Shown piece by piece: positions 51,722 through 64,000 of a stretch of 64,000 bases of DNA. Every line of letters begins with the position of its first letter. Within the stretch, counting starts at the first letter, position 1. This DNA comes from Brachypterus glaber. Taxonomy: Eukaryota; Arthropoda; Insecta; Coleoptera; Kateretidae. Under the pieces are notes generated by a model. It saw only the letters and a list, made by a program, of their open reading frames with translations. It ran no database searches and had not been told where the DNA came from. The translations under genes and the position numbers were made by a program. The stretch is taken from assembly GCA_958510825.1 (NCBI GenBank), contig OY294049.1, forward strand, positions 35,244,774-35,308,773, in the 5' to 3' direction.

Positions 51722-51930
51722 CAGTGCGATTATAAAGTGCCGAACAGTTTGAAAAGAAAATACTCTTCGTTTGAAGCCACGCCTCTGTTAGAGTTGTTCG
51801 CGACAAGCCCATGTGATTGCTATGTACAAAAGCTCGGTGGTCAGTAAAACGCACACAGCTTTCTTGCATTCTACTCATCGCTAATGCCAGTTTTGCATTA
51901 AAAAGTGTTCGGCACTTTATAATCGCACGG
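51722..51930. mobile_element. 209-bp MITE, GTGCGATTATAAAGTGCC ends, TA duplication
   Basis: GTGCGATTATAAAGTGCCGA is shared by both termini in inverted orientation with one difference at the outermost bases. TA at 51720-51721 and 51931-51932. Non-coding. Confidence 0.75.
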
Positions 51931-51954
51931 TATAATGTTGAACACGTTATTTTA

Positions 51955-52070
51955 ACTTCATATTTCTGACGTTATCATAACGTCAGTAATGTTACGTCTC
52001 TGGGCTGTGACTTATACACGTCACTGGGACGACAGCAAGACGTCATAATATGACGTCATGTAGACAGTCC
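51955..52070. repeat. Fragment rich in GACGTCA words
   Basis: TGACGTTATCATAACGTCA, ACACGTCACTGGGACGACAG and ATGACGTCAT occur within 110 bp. It resembles the sub-terminal zone of the element at 5938, but no paired ends were found. Confidence 0.45.
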
Positions 52071-52899
52071 AAAATTGAATATATGGGGGATAGATGGGGG
52101 ATTAAGTTAAATAGTGACACAGGGGGTCTAAAATTGGTAAAAATAAGTTGACATAATTGCTTAACAGTCCTGCAACACAGCGACATTATTACTTCTTCGT
52201 ATTTTGGTCTAATATTTCACCCATCAAAAATTCCAAATATGCACAGGTGTATTGGAATATAGACAGAAACTATAGCCGCCGTTTAATGAACACAAAAGTA
52301 ATCATCCAGTTCTTAAAAAAACAAAAATAAAATGAAAATACGTAGTCTGTATACAAAAGCCTACATCATGGGATCTGAATGAAATATGCAGACCCTCTGG
52401 CTGCATGAAGTTTTCTTCTATGCGATACAATTATCTTAAAAAAAAATAGAAGAACGTGAAGAACGAACTCATTTGTTCAATTATACTGTGGGCAATTAAA
52501 ATATGGTTCAAATTGGACCATTCGTTATACAGTTTTGAACCAGAAGACTTATCACCAGTCAATTATGCTGTAGGTACTTATAGATATAAAAATAGAATAA
52601 AAATTAATATCTTAATAAATAGTACGTTTATTTATTTATTGGTGATTTTTTATACATGCAAAAAATTAAAGCTTACATCCTACCACCATGGTAATACTGT
52701 TGATGGGAAAACTGAAGACAGCGCTGTTTCGTACTTATTTGGACCCCTCAGCACAGTATATTCCCACAGCATAAAAAAATCCATACCAATCCGGCCATGT
52801 GTTGTACCGTAATTAATACGTTCACTGCCAACGGCTAGTTTTGACAGCGGAGCAATGGGTATGGGCAAGGGAAAAATAGAAAGAATTGATTAATGTTGT

Positions 52900-54990
52900 T
52901 AGGGGCGCCAGTTACTTTAGCTTTTACTCCTTTAGGTAAGTAACAACCTAGTGTAAATACTTAAGCTTTTCAGTTTGAGAAAATATAACCTTTAAATAAA
53001 ATAAGATAATTCATTTGAGAAATTTATTATAAATAAACTTAATGAAAGCACATCAAGTAATGTATTAATATATCTAAAAAAATATGTGTAATTATATTAA
53101 GATATAATTAAAGAAATCTTAATAAAAATTACTAAATTCAGAAATCATTCGACTTAAATGTATAAAGAAAACATGAAGTTCAGCAAGCACCAAGAAATGT
53201 ATGTAAACAGCAATCATTTCTTGCAGTGTATAAAAGTCATGCTTAAATTAGAAATCATTTAATCAAAAGTATGATATTTAATAATTAATAAATGAGATTA
53301 AATGTTTTAAAAAAATAAGTACCTAAAAATGAACAAAAGCCAGAAGGGCATATAGTATTAAACAATACTATATCAGATCTGATAAAGTTTACAGTTATAA
53401 GAATATTGAAATAAAAGAATTTTAAATATGAAATATTGCTTTCAAAAGTTTTCAGAATGAGTACTTAGCTGGTTTCTGCAAAAATCCATGAGGTATGAAT
53501 TCCATCGTCTCCATCTGTGCAAGTCTCCCCTATGCTGATGAATTCATTTCTCAAATGAAAAAAAAAATATATAGGCTGTCCCATCTACTTTGGAAAAATC
53601 ATCTTCCAGGATAAAATGTATTATTGAAAATGTTGTCCGGGATAAAATATACTTTTGAAAATTATGTCCAATATAAAATTGTCTGCTAGACGGTCATATA
53701 GAATTTATCTATGCCGAAAAATACAGAACCATGTTCCAACAGAACATCACTCCATGCGGAGAACTTGTATATCAAATATACCAAAATAAACTTCAACTTA
53801 AATTAATATAATTCCATATTAATGGTATAGAAATAGTAATTAATGGTCTAGTAATGTAGTAATAATGGTGCTAAAACAATAATTATATCTCAGAAATATT
53901 CTAAGAAACAGAAAAACTTAACTTACGTGTCATACTAAGTCTTCGATGTCCATCGAAACGTTATAAATGCGTAATTGTAGAAAATAACAGTTACAATATC
54001 TTCCGCATTGTTTAAATATTCATTTTCACTAACTTTAAATAAAAATACATGAAGGATTACTTCGATGATTACAGAAAATAAACACTCGTCAGTAAGACAC
54101 CACCATTAACAAAGTTGCTTCAAGAAGAACGAAAATCGACCTTATTAACCGGTATGAACCCTTCAGGTAAATAAAATACTATTTCTGAACTATTAGCGAC
54201 ATCTATGCAAGTCATTATCAACTACAGTTTTACCGTATAGGATTCCTAATAAAGGTAACGAAAACGACACCAAAAATAATAACTAAAAAGAATATTTCCT
54301 AATAAATCCGTATTAGTGATATCTAACCTCAAAATATTACTCTAAGAAACAAATATAAACAATACTTATTGTTTATCAGCAAAACTAATAAAAATACGAA
54401 CAGAATACTAAGTGTCCTGTGAACTAAGTATAAACAAAATACTGAATCTAAGTGAGCAGTTCCAGCAAACTATTTTCAACAAATTCTAGATTATCCCGAA
54501 GGAATAAGCATACACAACTTTCCAGGAGAGACAAGCTACAGATGAAAGCCAGCGAAATCCAACCCTCAATAGACTCTGAAACATATAAAAACCAGGTAAG
54601 TCCATAGACAAATGTATTATAAAGAAACAAGTCATATGATTCTTTATTATTAAAAATCATATTCTAATTATGTTTTCTTTATGTTATTTTCAGGTAGAAC
54701 TATGGAATAGAGACCCATATGGTTAGAATTCAGTTCCTGCTACAAAATAGTCCCAGATACAAAATAGTTCTGTACGTACGTAACTATTTATATACAAAAT
54801 AAACATAAATTATAACGTAAGTAAACTAATAGTTTAATTAACCCTTGCTATATTACAAAGTGACGATTTATATCGTTACAGTGTATCAAATTATAATTAT
54901 GATTAGCTGGCTAGCAACTGTATAATATTCCAAAAAAGATTTTATAGATTTTAAAGGTCTTTTTTCTACTATCTAATAGAAAAGTTAACA
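52900..54990. other. Gene-free AT-rich stretch
   Basis: No coding resemblance and no strong repeats. Scattered GT..AG-like signals near 54596 and 54694 do not join recognisable exons. Confidence 0.35.
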
Positions 54991-55262
54991 TTTCTACAAA
55001 AACAAATGCAGTTTTCAGACCGACAAATAACCTATTTTTTACCATTTTACTGTTCTGCTCGTTACCATGACAGCAAGCGCAAAATTGAATTTTGCGCTCT
55101 GAGTGTAGGAAACTGGTATTTCAATCGTAAAACAGCTGTCAGTTATATACGAGATGTGTTACGCCATTTTTTAAATTTAAATGTTTTATTTATTTTGAAA
55201 CAAATTTCAATTTCGTGTGCTAAATATTTGTGTGCTAAATTATTTCTTGTTACCGAAGAATT

Positions 55263-55512
55263 ATGGAGAGTGACAGTGATGAGGATTTTACTTCTAAACC
55301 ACCAGATTTGCAGGAAACTGTAAGTGCTGCGCCCTTGTTAGGTTATGAACTTGCTGCCTGAAAATTTATTTATTTATTTATTTTAGATCTTAGAAAAATT
55401 TTTGTTTTTATTACGAGAGCAAAATGTGATTGCTGATATCGATCAGCAAATTTCACGCTCAAGCAGAAATCCGTCATTTTGCAATCTTAATACAAAAATA
55501 ACTATTTTGTGA
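55263..55512 (+). CDS. Possible short two-exon gene or truncated gene copy
   Basis: An ATG at 55263 opens an acidic start, MESDSDEDFTSKPPDLQET, which meets a good donor (GTAAGT) at 55321. An acceptor after TTTATTTTAG near 55386 opens ILEKFLFLLREQNVIADID and runs to a stop at about 55510. The joined product would be about 60 residues. Such acidic starts are common in transposases and nuclear proteins, but I recognise no family. It could equally be chance. Confidence 0.2.
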
Positions 55513-55959
55513 CAGACTTATTTCTTCACTGCTATTGCTTTCCGTTTTTCAGCACCTTTCATTTCCTTTTCTGGTCTTGACATATAAATTATATGATATA
55601 ACCCATCGATTGCCACAAAGTGATAATGCGTTTAATAATCCAAAGGGTTAATAGTTTAAGTCTGAAATGTCTATTAAGTTATAATAAAACGGTGCAGTTA
55701 ACAGTAACCCTGGCTCGTGTATTCATGCATCATTACATAAAATGCAGCTGTTATCAGAGTTATTACACCTTAATAAACTCAGTGGAGCGCCCGGTGACAA
55801 TTGTGCTACACTACCATCAGAAGACTATAGGCGGCAATTTACAATTTTTGGGAATTGCGATTCTTTACGTTTTTGGATAGATTCAAGCATCAAGCAATAA
55901 TTTATAAAAATTATATAGAGACATTATATCATAATCGATTTTATGATACTTTTTTTTAG

Positions 55960-56350
55960 TTTTTGTTGTAGAATTACCGTGCATAATTAAAATTTTAGTT
56001 TTTAACACTTGAGTGTTTCACTTTTGATTCGCGAAACGTGAACTTTTTCCTTCAAATGCATTTTTCGCGAAAACGGGTAATTCTACGGTATTACAACAAG
56101 AGTACCTTTTTTATGTATTTTTACATGATAAATTATATTCTTTCATGAGAATATAATTTATTATCATTAATACTACAAAAAGAAAAAAACGATCGCAAAT
56201 ACAAAAACTTGTGTCTAGAGCTCAAAGTATTATTAAATAAAAGCCGAAATTTTGGAGTCCCTTTCTAAGGGATGTAGCTTCTTTAAGACACGTTTTTGGA
56301 TTTTTTTCCCATATTTTGATATAGAATCACCCGTTTTTAAAATAACCCTG
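55960..56350. repeat. Decayed CAGGGTG-family repeat
   Basis: Shares GATATAGAATCACC and the GGGATGTAGCTTCTTTAAG block with the MITEs at 24384 and 25877. Ends are eroded. Confidence 0.4.
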
Positions 56351-56490
56351 CATAGCAATAGTTGTTCTATATTTTATAATAACTCCTATATGTTTAGAAA
56401 TAAATACTAAAAAATCACATAATATTAATATTATATCAGCCAACTACTAAACTTTTGGAGGAACTAAATCCTGTTTTCTCAAAATAATAT

Positions 56491-56780
56491 TTTTGTAAGT
56501 CTATAGAGTTTGTTCGGCAGTACAGCCGGATTCCTCATTATTCGGGAAACACATGCATCGTTTATCACACGGCCGCCTCCAGCGTCCCCGGTACGTGCCT
56601 TCGTTCGGAGGACCTGGAAACCTCCAACCCCCAAAGGCCCCCTACCCCCAAAGGTCCCCCGGCAGGAAATTCGTAACACATTCCACGTTCATTTCTCTAA
56701 CTATACACTTTATACATATTTAACTATTTTCATTGTTTGGAGTCGACAACGTTCTTCGTTGTCTACATGGCGCAGCAGGT
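56491..56780 (+). mobile_element. Possible LTR and primer-binding site
   Basis: A stretch starting TGTAAGTC and ending GTCTACA is followed directly by TGGCGCAGCAGG, which resembles the primer-binding site of insect Gypsy-type elements. The GC-rich centre (56560-56670) is unlike its surroundings. No gag/pol follows and no second LTR was found, so this is at best a remnant. Confidence 0.3.
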
Positions 56781-56872
56781 ATAATTTTAACTTTTTTAAT
56801 TTTCTTATAGGGCTAAGGAAGTTAATCTACAAATTGTACAATATAACCAAATTTTACAATACAAACTTCTAA

Positions 56873-58560
56873 TACTATTAAATTAAGACTCAGCTACATG
56901 TACTTTATCTTACCAAAAATATTCGGCCTATAATTATAAAGTGTAAAGAAGGAATTTAAAATTTCTAAAAAGTCTACATGAATTGGAAGACTGTTGTTGA
57001 AAATTTGTCATATATTTGTCAAAATTGATGGAGAGGCCCTAGCACAAGCATTAAGCTTATTTGGGGCTCTTCATGACCCTATGTAACTAAAAAAATAAAT
57101 AAAAATTAGGAATTATATTAATTATAATCAATATAATTCCCAATCAGATTTAAGAAATTATCCAAAAAATTATCTAAACTTAATTTATAGTTAAGCTCTG
57201 AGCTCGTTGATAATTATGATAATAATAAAATATACTAACAACGCAATCCGGGTTAATCCGTTGTGTGTGAAGTGCTACATGGCAAAGGGCCTACCAAAAG
57301 GCTTTTCTTTTTATATCTTACATAGATCTATAGTATAACAATATATTGTACTGCTAACAATAATAAACGTAGTAGGGTGTAAACATTTCAGGAAAGTAAA
57401 GTAATTGGCTAAGCATAGGATGGGATGGAGAGGTGCCTCAAAGCAGTCTTAGCACTAATAGTGTTAATATTGCAGTTTTCCCATTCATGAAATCCGTAAT
57501 ATATAGTAGTTTTCGTAACGAGTAAGCGACTTTAGTGCGAAGCGAAGTCAAAAAACCATTCGCTGTCCTTAGTGCACTAAGGGCTTGTCGCAAACGAGTT
57601 GCGAACAACATTTTTCGTTCGATCTACATTCTAAACTCTTTAAAATGTGTGCATTTTAAAGAATTAGCTGTGTTTAATTTTGACATTTGAAATTTTATTA
57701 ACGTCAAATGACTTTTGTCAAAATGAAAGCTATGTGTAATCGTTTGGATAAATGAGTGTGCATAGTTGTCATTTTATTCAAATATGCACTATGTACTCGT
57801 GCGATAGAAAAATATCGTAACGAGAATATATAGTGAATATGCATTTTTCTTTATTTCGTGTACACTAGGTCGTACGAAAATATTTATCATAAATATGTAT
57901 AACCAAAAAAATATTAAATTTTTTTCTTCTCATTTAAAATAAATATATTGTCCCTTTTGTATGGAGCACTCTTCATATGTATATATGAACGACTCTCATT
58001 GGATAGTACCTGATAGGTTTCCTAAACATTCAAGGAGTCAAAACCTGTTATTATGACTCAAAACGCTTACAAAAATTCACTCAGATCGACTTCATGTGGA
58101 TATTCTTGTAATAACTGGCGGTGGGTTGGGACCCCAGTGCCCTTGGGTCATGGTCGGTGGAACATGGCTGTTTTATACCACCCACCCATCGCATATATAC
58201 ATCACAACCATGAAGTCATAAGGTAAAAAACATAGTCGTTGACAAAGTATCTAAACTAAAAAATTAAAAATAGAAAATAAGGGACTAAAATTATGTAGCG
58301 GTGGTTCGAGCCCTTCGGTGGAATAAAATTTTTCATTTATGCAATACGGCATCGAGACTTGTGGGCGCTTGTACAGTAAGGTTGCTCTCTTTGTGACATT
58401 GAGACTTGAGACCGACTGTACAGTAAAGATGCTCTCTTTGCGATAGCATCATAAACTGTTTGTTTCTATTTGACATAAATTGATAGTTGAAAGTTGTTCA
58501 TTTTAAGGTCTTACAAAAAGTGGTTAGGAAGTCAGTATAAGCTGGTAGTCCATAGAAGAT
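56873..58560. other. Gene-free stretch with small repeats
   Basis: Holds a 14-bp palindrome CTTAGTGCACTAAG (near 57569), an inverted pair GACTTCATG/CATGAAGTC at about 58088-58216, and two CTGTACAGTAA..GCTCTCTTTG units near 58372 and 58421. No gene. Confidence 0.45.
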
Positions 58561-58590
58561 AGTTCAATGGGTCTCTGTTCCAGCGATATA

Positions 58591-58627
58591 GCATACATAG
58601 TTCACAAGCGTTATGAACTATGTATGC
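58591..58627. repeat. Hairpin with 14-bp perfect arms
   Basis: GCATACATAGTTCA and its exact complement around the 9-nt loop CAAGCGTTA. Confidence 0.8.
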
Positions 58628-59762
58628 ACTGATTAGAAGCGACCACAAGACGCCTGTCCCCACTCTACAACAACGCAACCCCAGTGTATAATAAAAGCTA
58701 AAAAAGATAAGAAAAGATGAATAATAAGTTATAATTAGTAATAACTGGCAACTCCCCGGGCTCTGATGATGATACATTGCGAAAAGTATCTATACAATAA
58801 AAATTGCAAGCATTCAATATTTTCACAGCTTTTCTTTTTTCTTTGGTATCATATGCTGTATGGTTTACCCTGTCCATTCGATATCACTTTCACTTTGACA
58901 AATGGACTGTCCTCTTCAACATAAAACACTCATATCTAGCATCAAATCTAAACACTAATTAGTCAGTTTTACTTTGCTCTATTGAATAAAATTTATTCTA
59001 CATCCACAGTAGTGAGTTATTAGTTTTTTATTGACCTGTAAGAAACATAAATATTTTTCTTTATAAGGATATATCTGTCCTTACTGCAGTAGTTGCTGAA
59101 ATGATTTACACTTCCTTACATATGATTTTTTAATATTTTAACATATTTTGTTTGGTTTATTTTCGAAATATTCATTAAAGGAACACCCATCAAGAACAGT
59201 GTATCATTTGAGAGAGAAAAAACGAGTAAGATTTTTGGGCATAGCTGCCCAAATAGCTAGTCTTTTACATCGGTACTTAGTGCTACTAAGAGTGCCGATG
59301 TAATGAAATCTTCGCCCAAAAGTCAAAATCTTTGACCATGTTTTTTTTCACATCGACGTTTTAGACCTTTCTGAGTCGAAATCAGTGGGGTAAAACTCCT
59401 ATTTGTAGCGTTTTTTGGTTATAATTAATGCAATTATTATTCTATTTTATTAATCTAGCACTTATATGAAAGATAATTTTAAATTGGTCAAAAAATTTTA
59501 CAAACTATTTTTTCCTAAAATGCATTGTTTTCGAGATATTGGCGTTTAAACTAAAAACTAAAAAACTAATAAACTTTATTCACTTTAACAAATATTACAT
59601 ATCTAAAATATATTATAAACTAAACTTCACACTAGGCTTAGCCTGTATCGTGAAAGAAACATGTTACATTTATTTTATAGTAATCAAAATCATGAACATA
59701 TAAAAAATTAAAAATAAAGTATATAATAATAGAGAAATAGGGAAATAGAGAGAGAAAGATAA

Positions 59763-60005
<243 letters not shown>

Positions 60006-60014
60006 GAGAGTGAT

Positions 60015-60494
60015 AGTATATTTGATTATATCATCTAAACTTCTTAACAGTACATTTTTTTTGTTAATTTCCACAAAAATATTTCCGTTGTAAGGCCAAA
60101 TTCTACGCCCTTTAAAATTTATTTGCGCTTCTTGAAGTAACGTTCTTTTTCTTTGTATGAGATCTTCCGTAAAAAATATCTTTTCACCTTTAAATTTTTT
60201 TGCGTTCGACATGATGGTTTTTTTATCTTCGTACTTTTTTACCTTTATAATTACTGGCCTTATTTTATTGTTAGAAGATCTCCCTATTCTATAAAAATGT
60301 TCGATGTCATGTGGGCCAATAGGAATATTTTTTTGATTAAATAAATTTGATATTTTATTTGGGAGATTCTCATTTTCGTCTTCTTTAATTCCGTAGACAC
60401 ATATATTATTTATTTTATTATTTTGTTGAAGTGATTCCATTTGCAACGTCAGCGTGTTTATTGTTTTTTCATAGTCTGCGATTTTTTCCTTCAT
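60015..60494 (-). pseudogene. Non-LTR retrotransposon ORF1 fragment (L1-like RNA-binding domain)
   Basis: About 160 residues on the minus strand. A coiled-coil start (residues 1-30) is followed by NICVYGIKED, then DIEHFYRIGR, RPVIIKVKKYEDKKTIM, FFTEDLIQRKRTLLQEA and a C-terminal NGNIFVEINKKN. This order is that of the transposase-22/L1-ORF1-like RNA-binding domain carried by many insect LINEs and often seen alone in genome annotations. No zinc knuckles or second ORF are visible. Homology stops near residue 160, where the AG repeat begins, so the upstream-strand continuation is lost. Confidence 0.7.
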
Positions 60495-60499
60495 GTCGG

Positions 60500-61570
60500 T
60501 AAAAGTTGACTGAATTTTAAAGCAGTAAAACGTTTAGCATATCTCACTTATTTATAACCCGAATTCAAAAAATTAAATTTTAGCTGTTTTTAAGTCCTAT
60601 AAAAAATGTTATATACAGTTTTTTGCTGGAATATAAAGTTTTGGAGATAGCGAGTTTCAAACTATAATGGGATGGGGGCCATGTCCCCCTCCCCAGCGAG
60701 ATATATTAGCATAGAAATACCTTCAAAATTGTATTTTTGGTGAAATCGAAATTTCCCCCCCCCCTTAAAATGAAATAAATCCACCCCTGAATCAATCAAA
60801 GCAAAACATTTCTCAACTGATTTTGAATCAGTTTTCGAAAATATTTAGATTCAACAAGAAATGCAAAAAATAATTGTAGGTAAAGGGGAAAACTCGGTAA
60901 GGAAAACTTGGGGAAAAGGCAATTGTTTCCTAGTAGAATCCTGTCCTGCTAATTTTTTTACTACACCACTGCTTTAACCTCCCCCAAGAAAGATTCTAGA
61001 TACGCCTACTGTATATATACGCTCTAGAGTTTGTTTTTCTTGGGATCAGTGAAGAAAAAACTAGTTAAAATTGTCGTTTTTTCCCCATCTCTATATCTGT
61101 AATTCGAGTATCGACGGTATCACGGCTTGCATATAACTAACATCAATTTCTCAGGCTGTCAGAGAATCATTGGATTGGAAATAAAACGTCCAAACCCAAA
61201 CGTATGCCTCACAAAGGCAATAAATATACATGAGATGGCCCGGCCGATCTGATGTACACTTATTTCCAAAAATTAATTTGTTAAAAAGCAGGTGAAACAC
61301 TGACTACGATGTTTATATCGTAGAGTACATATATTCTGCGTTTTTAGTGTTAATTTGAATTATAAATACATGCCAGAATTGGAATAATTTACTCCTTGAA
61401 ACGTAACATTGTCACAATAAAGCTTTAGCTAGTTTTTATTGCTAAAAGTTTCTGATACTTTGGAGGTAGTCTAAAATTGATGCAAAAAAACAGTCTGTTT
61501 TTTTTGCAACACGCTGTATAATATTATTTTTTTCAAAACATATTGCTCTCAGTTTAGGAATCATCCAAAT
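60500..61570. other. Gene-free stretch
   Basis: Plain AT-rich sequence with a C-run at about 60758-60770 related to the GC-rich hairpin at 25226. No gene seen. Confidence 0.4.
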
Positions 61571-61581
61571 TTAGTAGAATA

Positions 61582-61845
61582 CACAGAAAAAAAAAAGGAT
61601 TCCTTGAACCAAGGACACGTGTCTTTCGATATTCAAAGCCATATTCTCTTGTTTTAGCATTTTTTTGAACCAAATTCAATGTCCTTGAATGAAGAGCGCG
61701 GATCTTTATTCAAAAACCCGTGCTTTTCGTTCAAGGACATTGACTTTGGTTTGGACTTGAAAGAAATGCTGGCTTTAAAACAAGAGAATATGGCTTTAAA
61801 CATATCGACACATGTCCTTGGTTCAAGGAATCCTTTTTTTCTCTA
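61582..61845. mobile_element. CACAGAAA-type element, private word TTCAAGGA
   Basis: Starts CACAGAAAAAAAAAAGGATT and ends AATCCTTTTTTTCTCTA, with TA at both borders. The interior is built from TTGAACCAAGGACA, TTCAAGGACAT, AAACAAGAGAATATGGC and their complements, arranged as nested inverted repeats. The 63-codon frame across it is made from these words. Confidence 0.7.
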
Positions 61846-61972
61846 TAGTTTTCTAAATATTTTAATTTGAAATTGCATGATTTTTTTGGGTTGAAAACTT
61901 TAATTGCTGAGCAGTTCATATCTTAATAAAGGTAAATTCTATGTTTATGTTAATTTCAATTATATGTATATA

Positions 61973-62395
61973 TACGGAAAGAAATTAGTGGGCTCTGCGC
62001 TATACATTATAAGATATTTGGTAACAGTGGCAAATTATAGTGATTTAAGCTATAGATTATAAGGGACACAATAACTAATAATGTTAAAAATAAATTGGAA
62101 ACGATTATATATATTACAGACACGATTATATTTATTACAGGCACTATTATAAATTTACAGAAATTTTATTATATTATAAAAATTATTAGCACGGACAATA
62201 ATTAAATCTATTTAAGCTATAAATGCCATACTATTTGTTATATTTTATTATTCACTAAACAATTAAAGTATTTCATATAAATTTTTACACTGACTGCCAT
62301 AATTGTAAGAGAAAGCCTTGTATTTATATAATAAGCGATTATAATTTGCTTGGTATGTGTGTTATAGTGCTCCTAGCTATAATTTTTTTTCCGTG
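61973..62395. mobile_element. CACGGAAA-type MITE copy B, TA duplication
   Basis: Nearly identical over about 420 bp to the element at 42207. Starts TACGGAAAGAAATTAGTGGG and ends TTTTTTTTCCGTG, flanked by TA at 61971-61972 and 62396-62397. Confidence 0.85.
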
Positions 62396-62440
62396 TATAC
62401 GGACCGAAATTAAGAAGAAATTATTGGTATCATTATCCTT

Positions 62441-62872
62441 AGTGCAGACTGAAAAAAATGACGTTCTTGGCTCAAAGTAGTCAACACTCTTGGCAGTTAT
62501 TCTTTTAGCTTAAAAGATGTGTATCTTCAAACAAAAGTATTTATCTTGTCCCAAGAAAAGTGTCGCTTTTGAAATATTTTTAAAATTCTCTTGGACCTGG
62601 CGCATTTGAGGCAAAAACCATTTATCTTGTTTTAAGATTGTTAAAAATTAAATAATTTTAAATACTTTGGTCCAAGAATTTTTCTTTTGAGACAAGACCA
62701 CTTGCATTTCACACGAGATCAAAGAATTTTAAGTTAAAGATTCAGAAAAATCTTGGCAAGTGAATTATTTTTTCATGTTAAGAGAAGGCACTTTTGTACG
62801 TATTCAAGAGTGCAAAGCATTTGGCCTAATTTCATATGCTATTACCGCAAAGGGTCCTTTTTTTCAGTGCAA
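62441..62872. mobile_element. CACTGAAAA-type element, private word CCAAGA
   Basis: Left GCAGACTGAAAAAAA, right complement of TTGCACTGAAAAAAAGGAC. Between them TCTTGG, CCAAGA, CTTGTCCCAAGAAAA and CTTGTTTTAAGAT words recur on both strands. Non-coding. Confidence 0.5.
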
Positions 62873-62944
62873 GTTGAATTTTGTCCAATCAAAAGCATTT
62901 TGATTGGAAACTGTACGAGTGCAAGTTTCATGAAGGATAAATAA

Positions 62945-64000
62945 ATTTTATATAAATTTTTACAAGCTGAAATTGTGCTGGTGCAAATTATCAATGTGAT
63001 TCTTGCTGGATAAACTCTGTTTTTTCTTTATTGAAAATTTTGTTTCGAAAATGTACGAGAGAAAAATTAAATCTTTACCAGGTACGGTCCTGGATAGAAT
63101 TCGCTTTTAACATAAATTTTCATTAGACAGTATTTAATCAGTTTCGAAAATTTATTCATAGAAAATAATAATTTCATGTTTATTCATTACTTAATTAATT
63201 ATTACATAATTAAAAAAAATATAAAATAATTTAATCACAATTTCTTTTCTTCCTGCCTTCCTGTTTTTTTTTTTAAGGATGTAGTTGGTCTTAGAACTTC
63301 TAAGTTAGAAGTATTTAGTGAGCTTTTTTTCGTAATATAAGTATTTAACTTTTGGTAGGGGCACAAAATAGTTTGGGCCTTGCTTCTATTTTAAGGAGGA
63401 ATCTAACTTGAGTTGGCGTGTTTTAGATTTTGAGTTATTCTTTTTTTTTTTAATTTTGAGTTGGCTTTTTATTGTTTTACATACTTCAAAATGTTTGTTG
63501 CGTCTGTGTACAATAATTATTAGTGATTTATTTTTTCTTTTATCCTAGGTTGAGAAGTAAAACTTTTCGTGCAATATTCAAAACATAGTCGCGTAGTCGC
63601 TTTTTAAAACAATTGACAAAAAAAAATATTGTCAAAGTTTATATCTGTAATTTAATGTAGAAAATTGTATTTATGTATTTAAAATAGGATGTATAAAGTC
63701 CAACTTTATGGTAAAATGTTTGTAGATGTGTTGACAAATGAGATACTTCGAATTTTAATTTGTTCGAAAACAATTGAAAGACCCCATCGAAACGTCACAA
63801 TTTAGAGAAAATAAATTTTTTAATTGAATACCCCCGATACCCCAAAAACCTAACCTACAATATTATACTACGGGAAAAAATCATCTAACTAAAAAAAATA
63901 TTTAAAAAATATTTTTTTAACACATTTCCAGTATGTATTAGTGCATATTAGCATTAATACAATCCATTATTTTGCTGGATAGGAAATAATGCAGAAAGAC
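62945..64000. other. Gene-free AT-rich stretch to the window edge
   Basis: No coding sequence or structured repeat recognised. Confidence 0.4.

Noticed and set aside
52456..52812. 118-codon open reading frame
   Set aside because: No family resemblance, no splice-linked neighbours, low-complexity AT-driven composition; mirrored by a frame on the other strand.
53938..53970. CGATGTCCATCGAAACG, hammerhead-like stem and GAAA
   Set aside because: The required CUGANGA is missing before the stem (the sequence reads CTAAGTCTT). At best a decayed relic.
55006..55323. 105-codon open reading frame
   Set aside because: No domain resemblance. The better candidate here is the short ATG at 55263 in another frame with a splice donor, reported at low confidence.
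58295..58330. GGTTCGAGCCC, like a tRNA B box
   Set aside because: No A box at the proper distance and no cloverleaf could be drawn. Not a tRNA or convincing SINE.
58754..58800. CTGATGATGATACATTGCGAAAA, a possible fourth hammerhead
   Set aside because: The CUGAUGA and GAAA words are present but stem II cannot pair at its base and helix III does not close with a UH triplet.

Overview
The window is nuclear DNA of an insect. The evidence is small spliced exons with GT..AG introns, AT-rich intergenic DNA and seven conserved animal proteins that splice together cleanly by eye. Among insects a beetle is my best guess (GPI-type midgut-like chitinase, dense TA-inserting MITEs), but the order is not proven by the sequence. 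There are no bacterial features, operons, CRISPR arrays or convincing tRNA/rRNA genes. LAYOUT. 1-3913 holds the last eight exons of WDR7/Rabconnectin-3 beta on the + strand, entering from the left edge. 3914-14700 is gene-free and packed with inverted-repeat transposons, several with readable target duplications. 14726-21189 is a seven-exon GH18 chitinase on the - strand, with secretion signal, intact catalytic motif and a hydrophobic GPI-type tail. Its introns carry a 77-bp minisatellite, a LINE reverse-transcriptase scrap and a hammerhead ribozyme. 21200-27550 is repeats. 27598-38001 is a compact gene cluster: RNF113/Cwc24 splicing factor (-), an ER thioredoxin-domain membrane protein (-), ORC4 (+), FAM50/XAP5 (+) and mitochondrial ribosomal protein bL9m (-). 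The thioredoxin protein and ORC4 share a 408-bp divergent promoter region. FAM50 and MRPL9 converge with 43 bp between their stop codons, so their 3' UTRs probably overlap. RNF113 and FAM50 both act in the spliceosome; the other neighbours have no evident shared pathway, so the cluster looks like ordinary housekeeping packing. 38002-64000 has no recognised host gene. It holds transposon remains, including a P-like element with perfect 51-bp inverted repeats, an exact 8-bp target duplication and a THAP-domain pseudogene, plus a LINE ORF1 fragment running into a 240-bp AG microsatellite and a possible LTR. The most unusual material is non-coding. Three copies of a repeat carry a type I hammerhead ribozyme core of the kind known in Penelope-like retroelements. 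Two cohorts of short inverted-repeat elements, one ending in CCCAG and one in CACNGAAA, have interiors saturated with one word private to each element. There are also several very regular hairpins, one of them a 76-nt miRNA-like stem in a FAM50 intron. Every exon boundary and motif here was read by eye from this sequence; no search, alignment or folding program was run.
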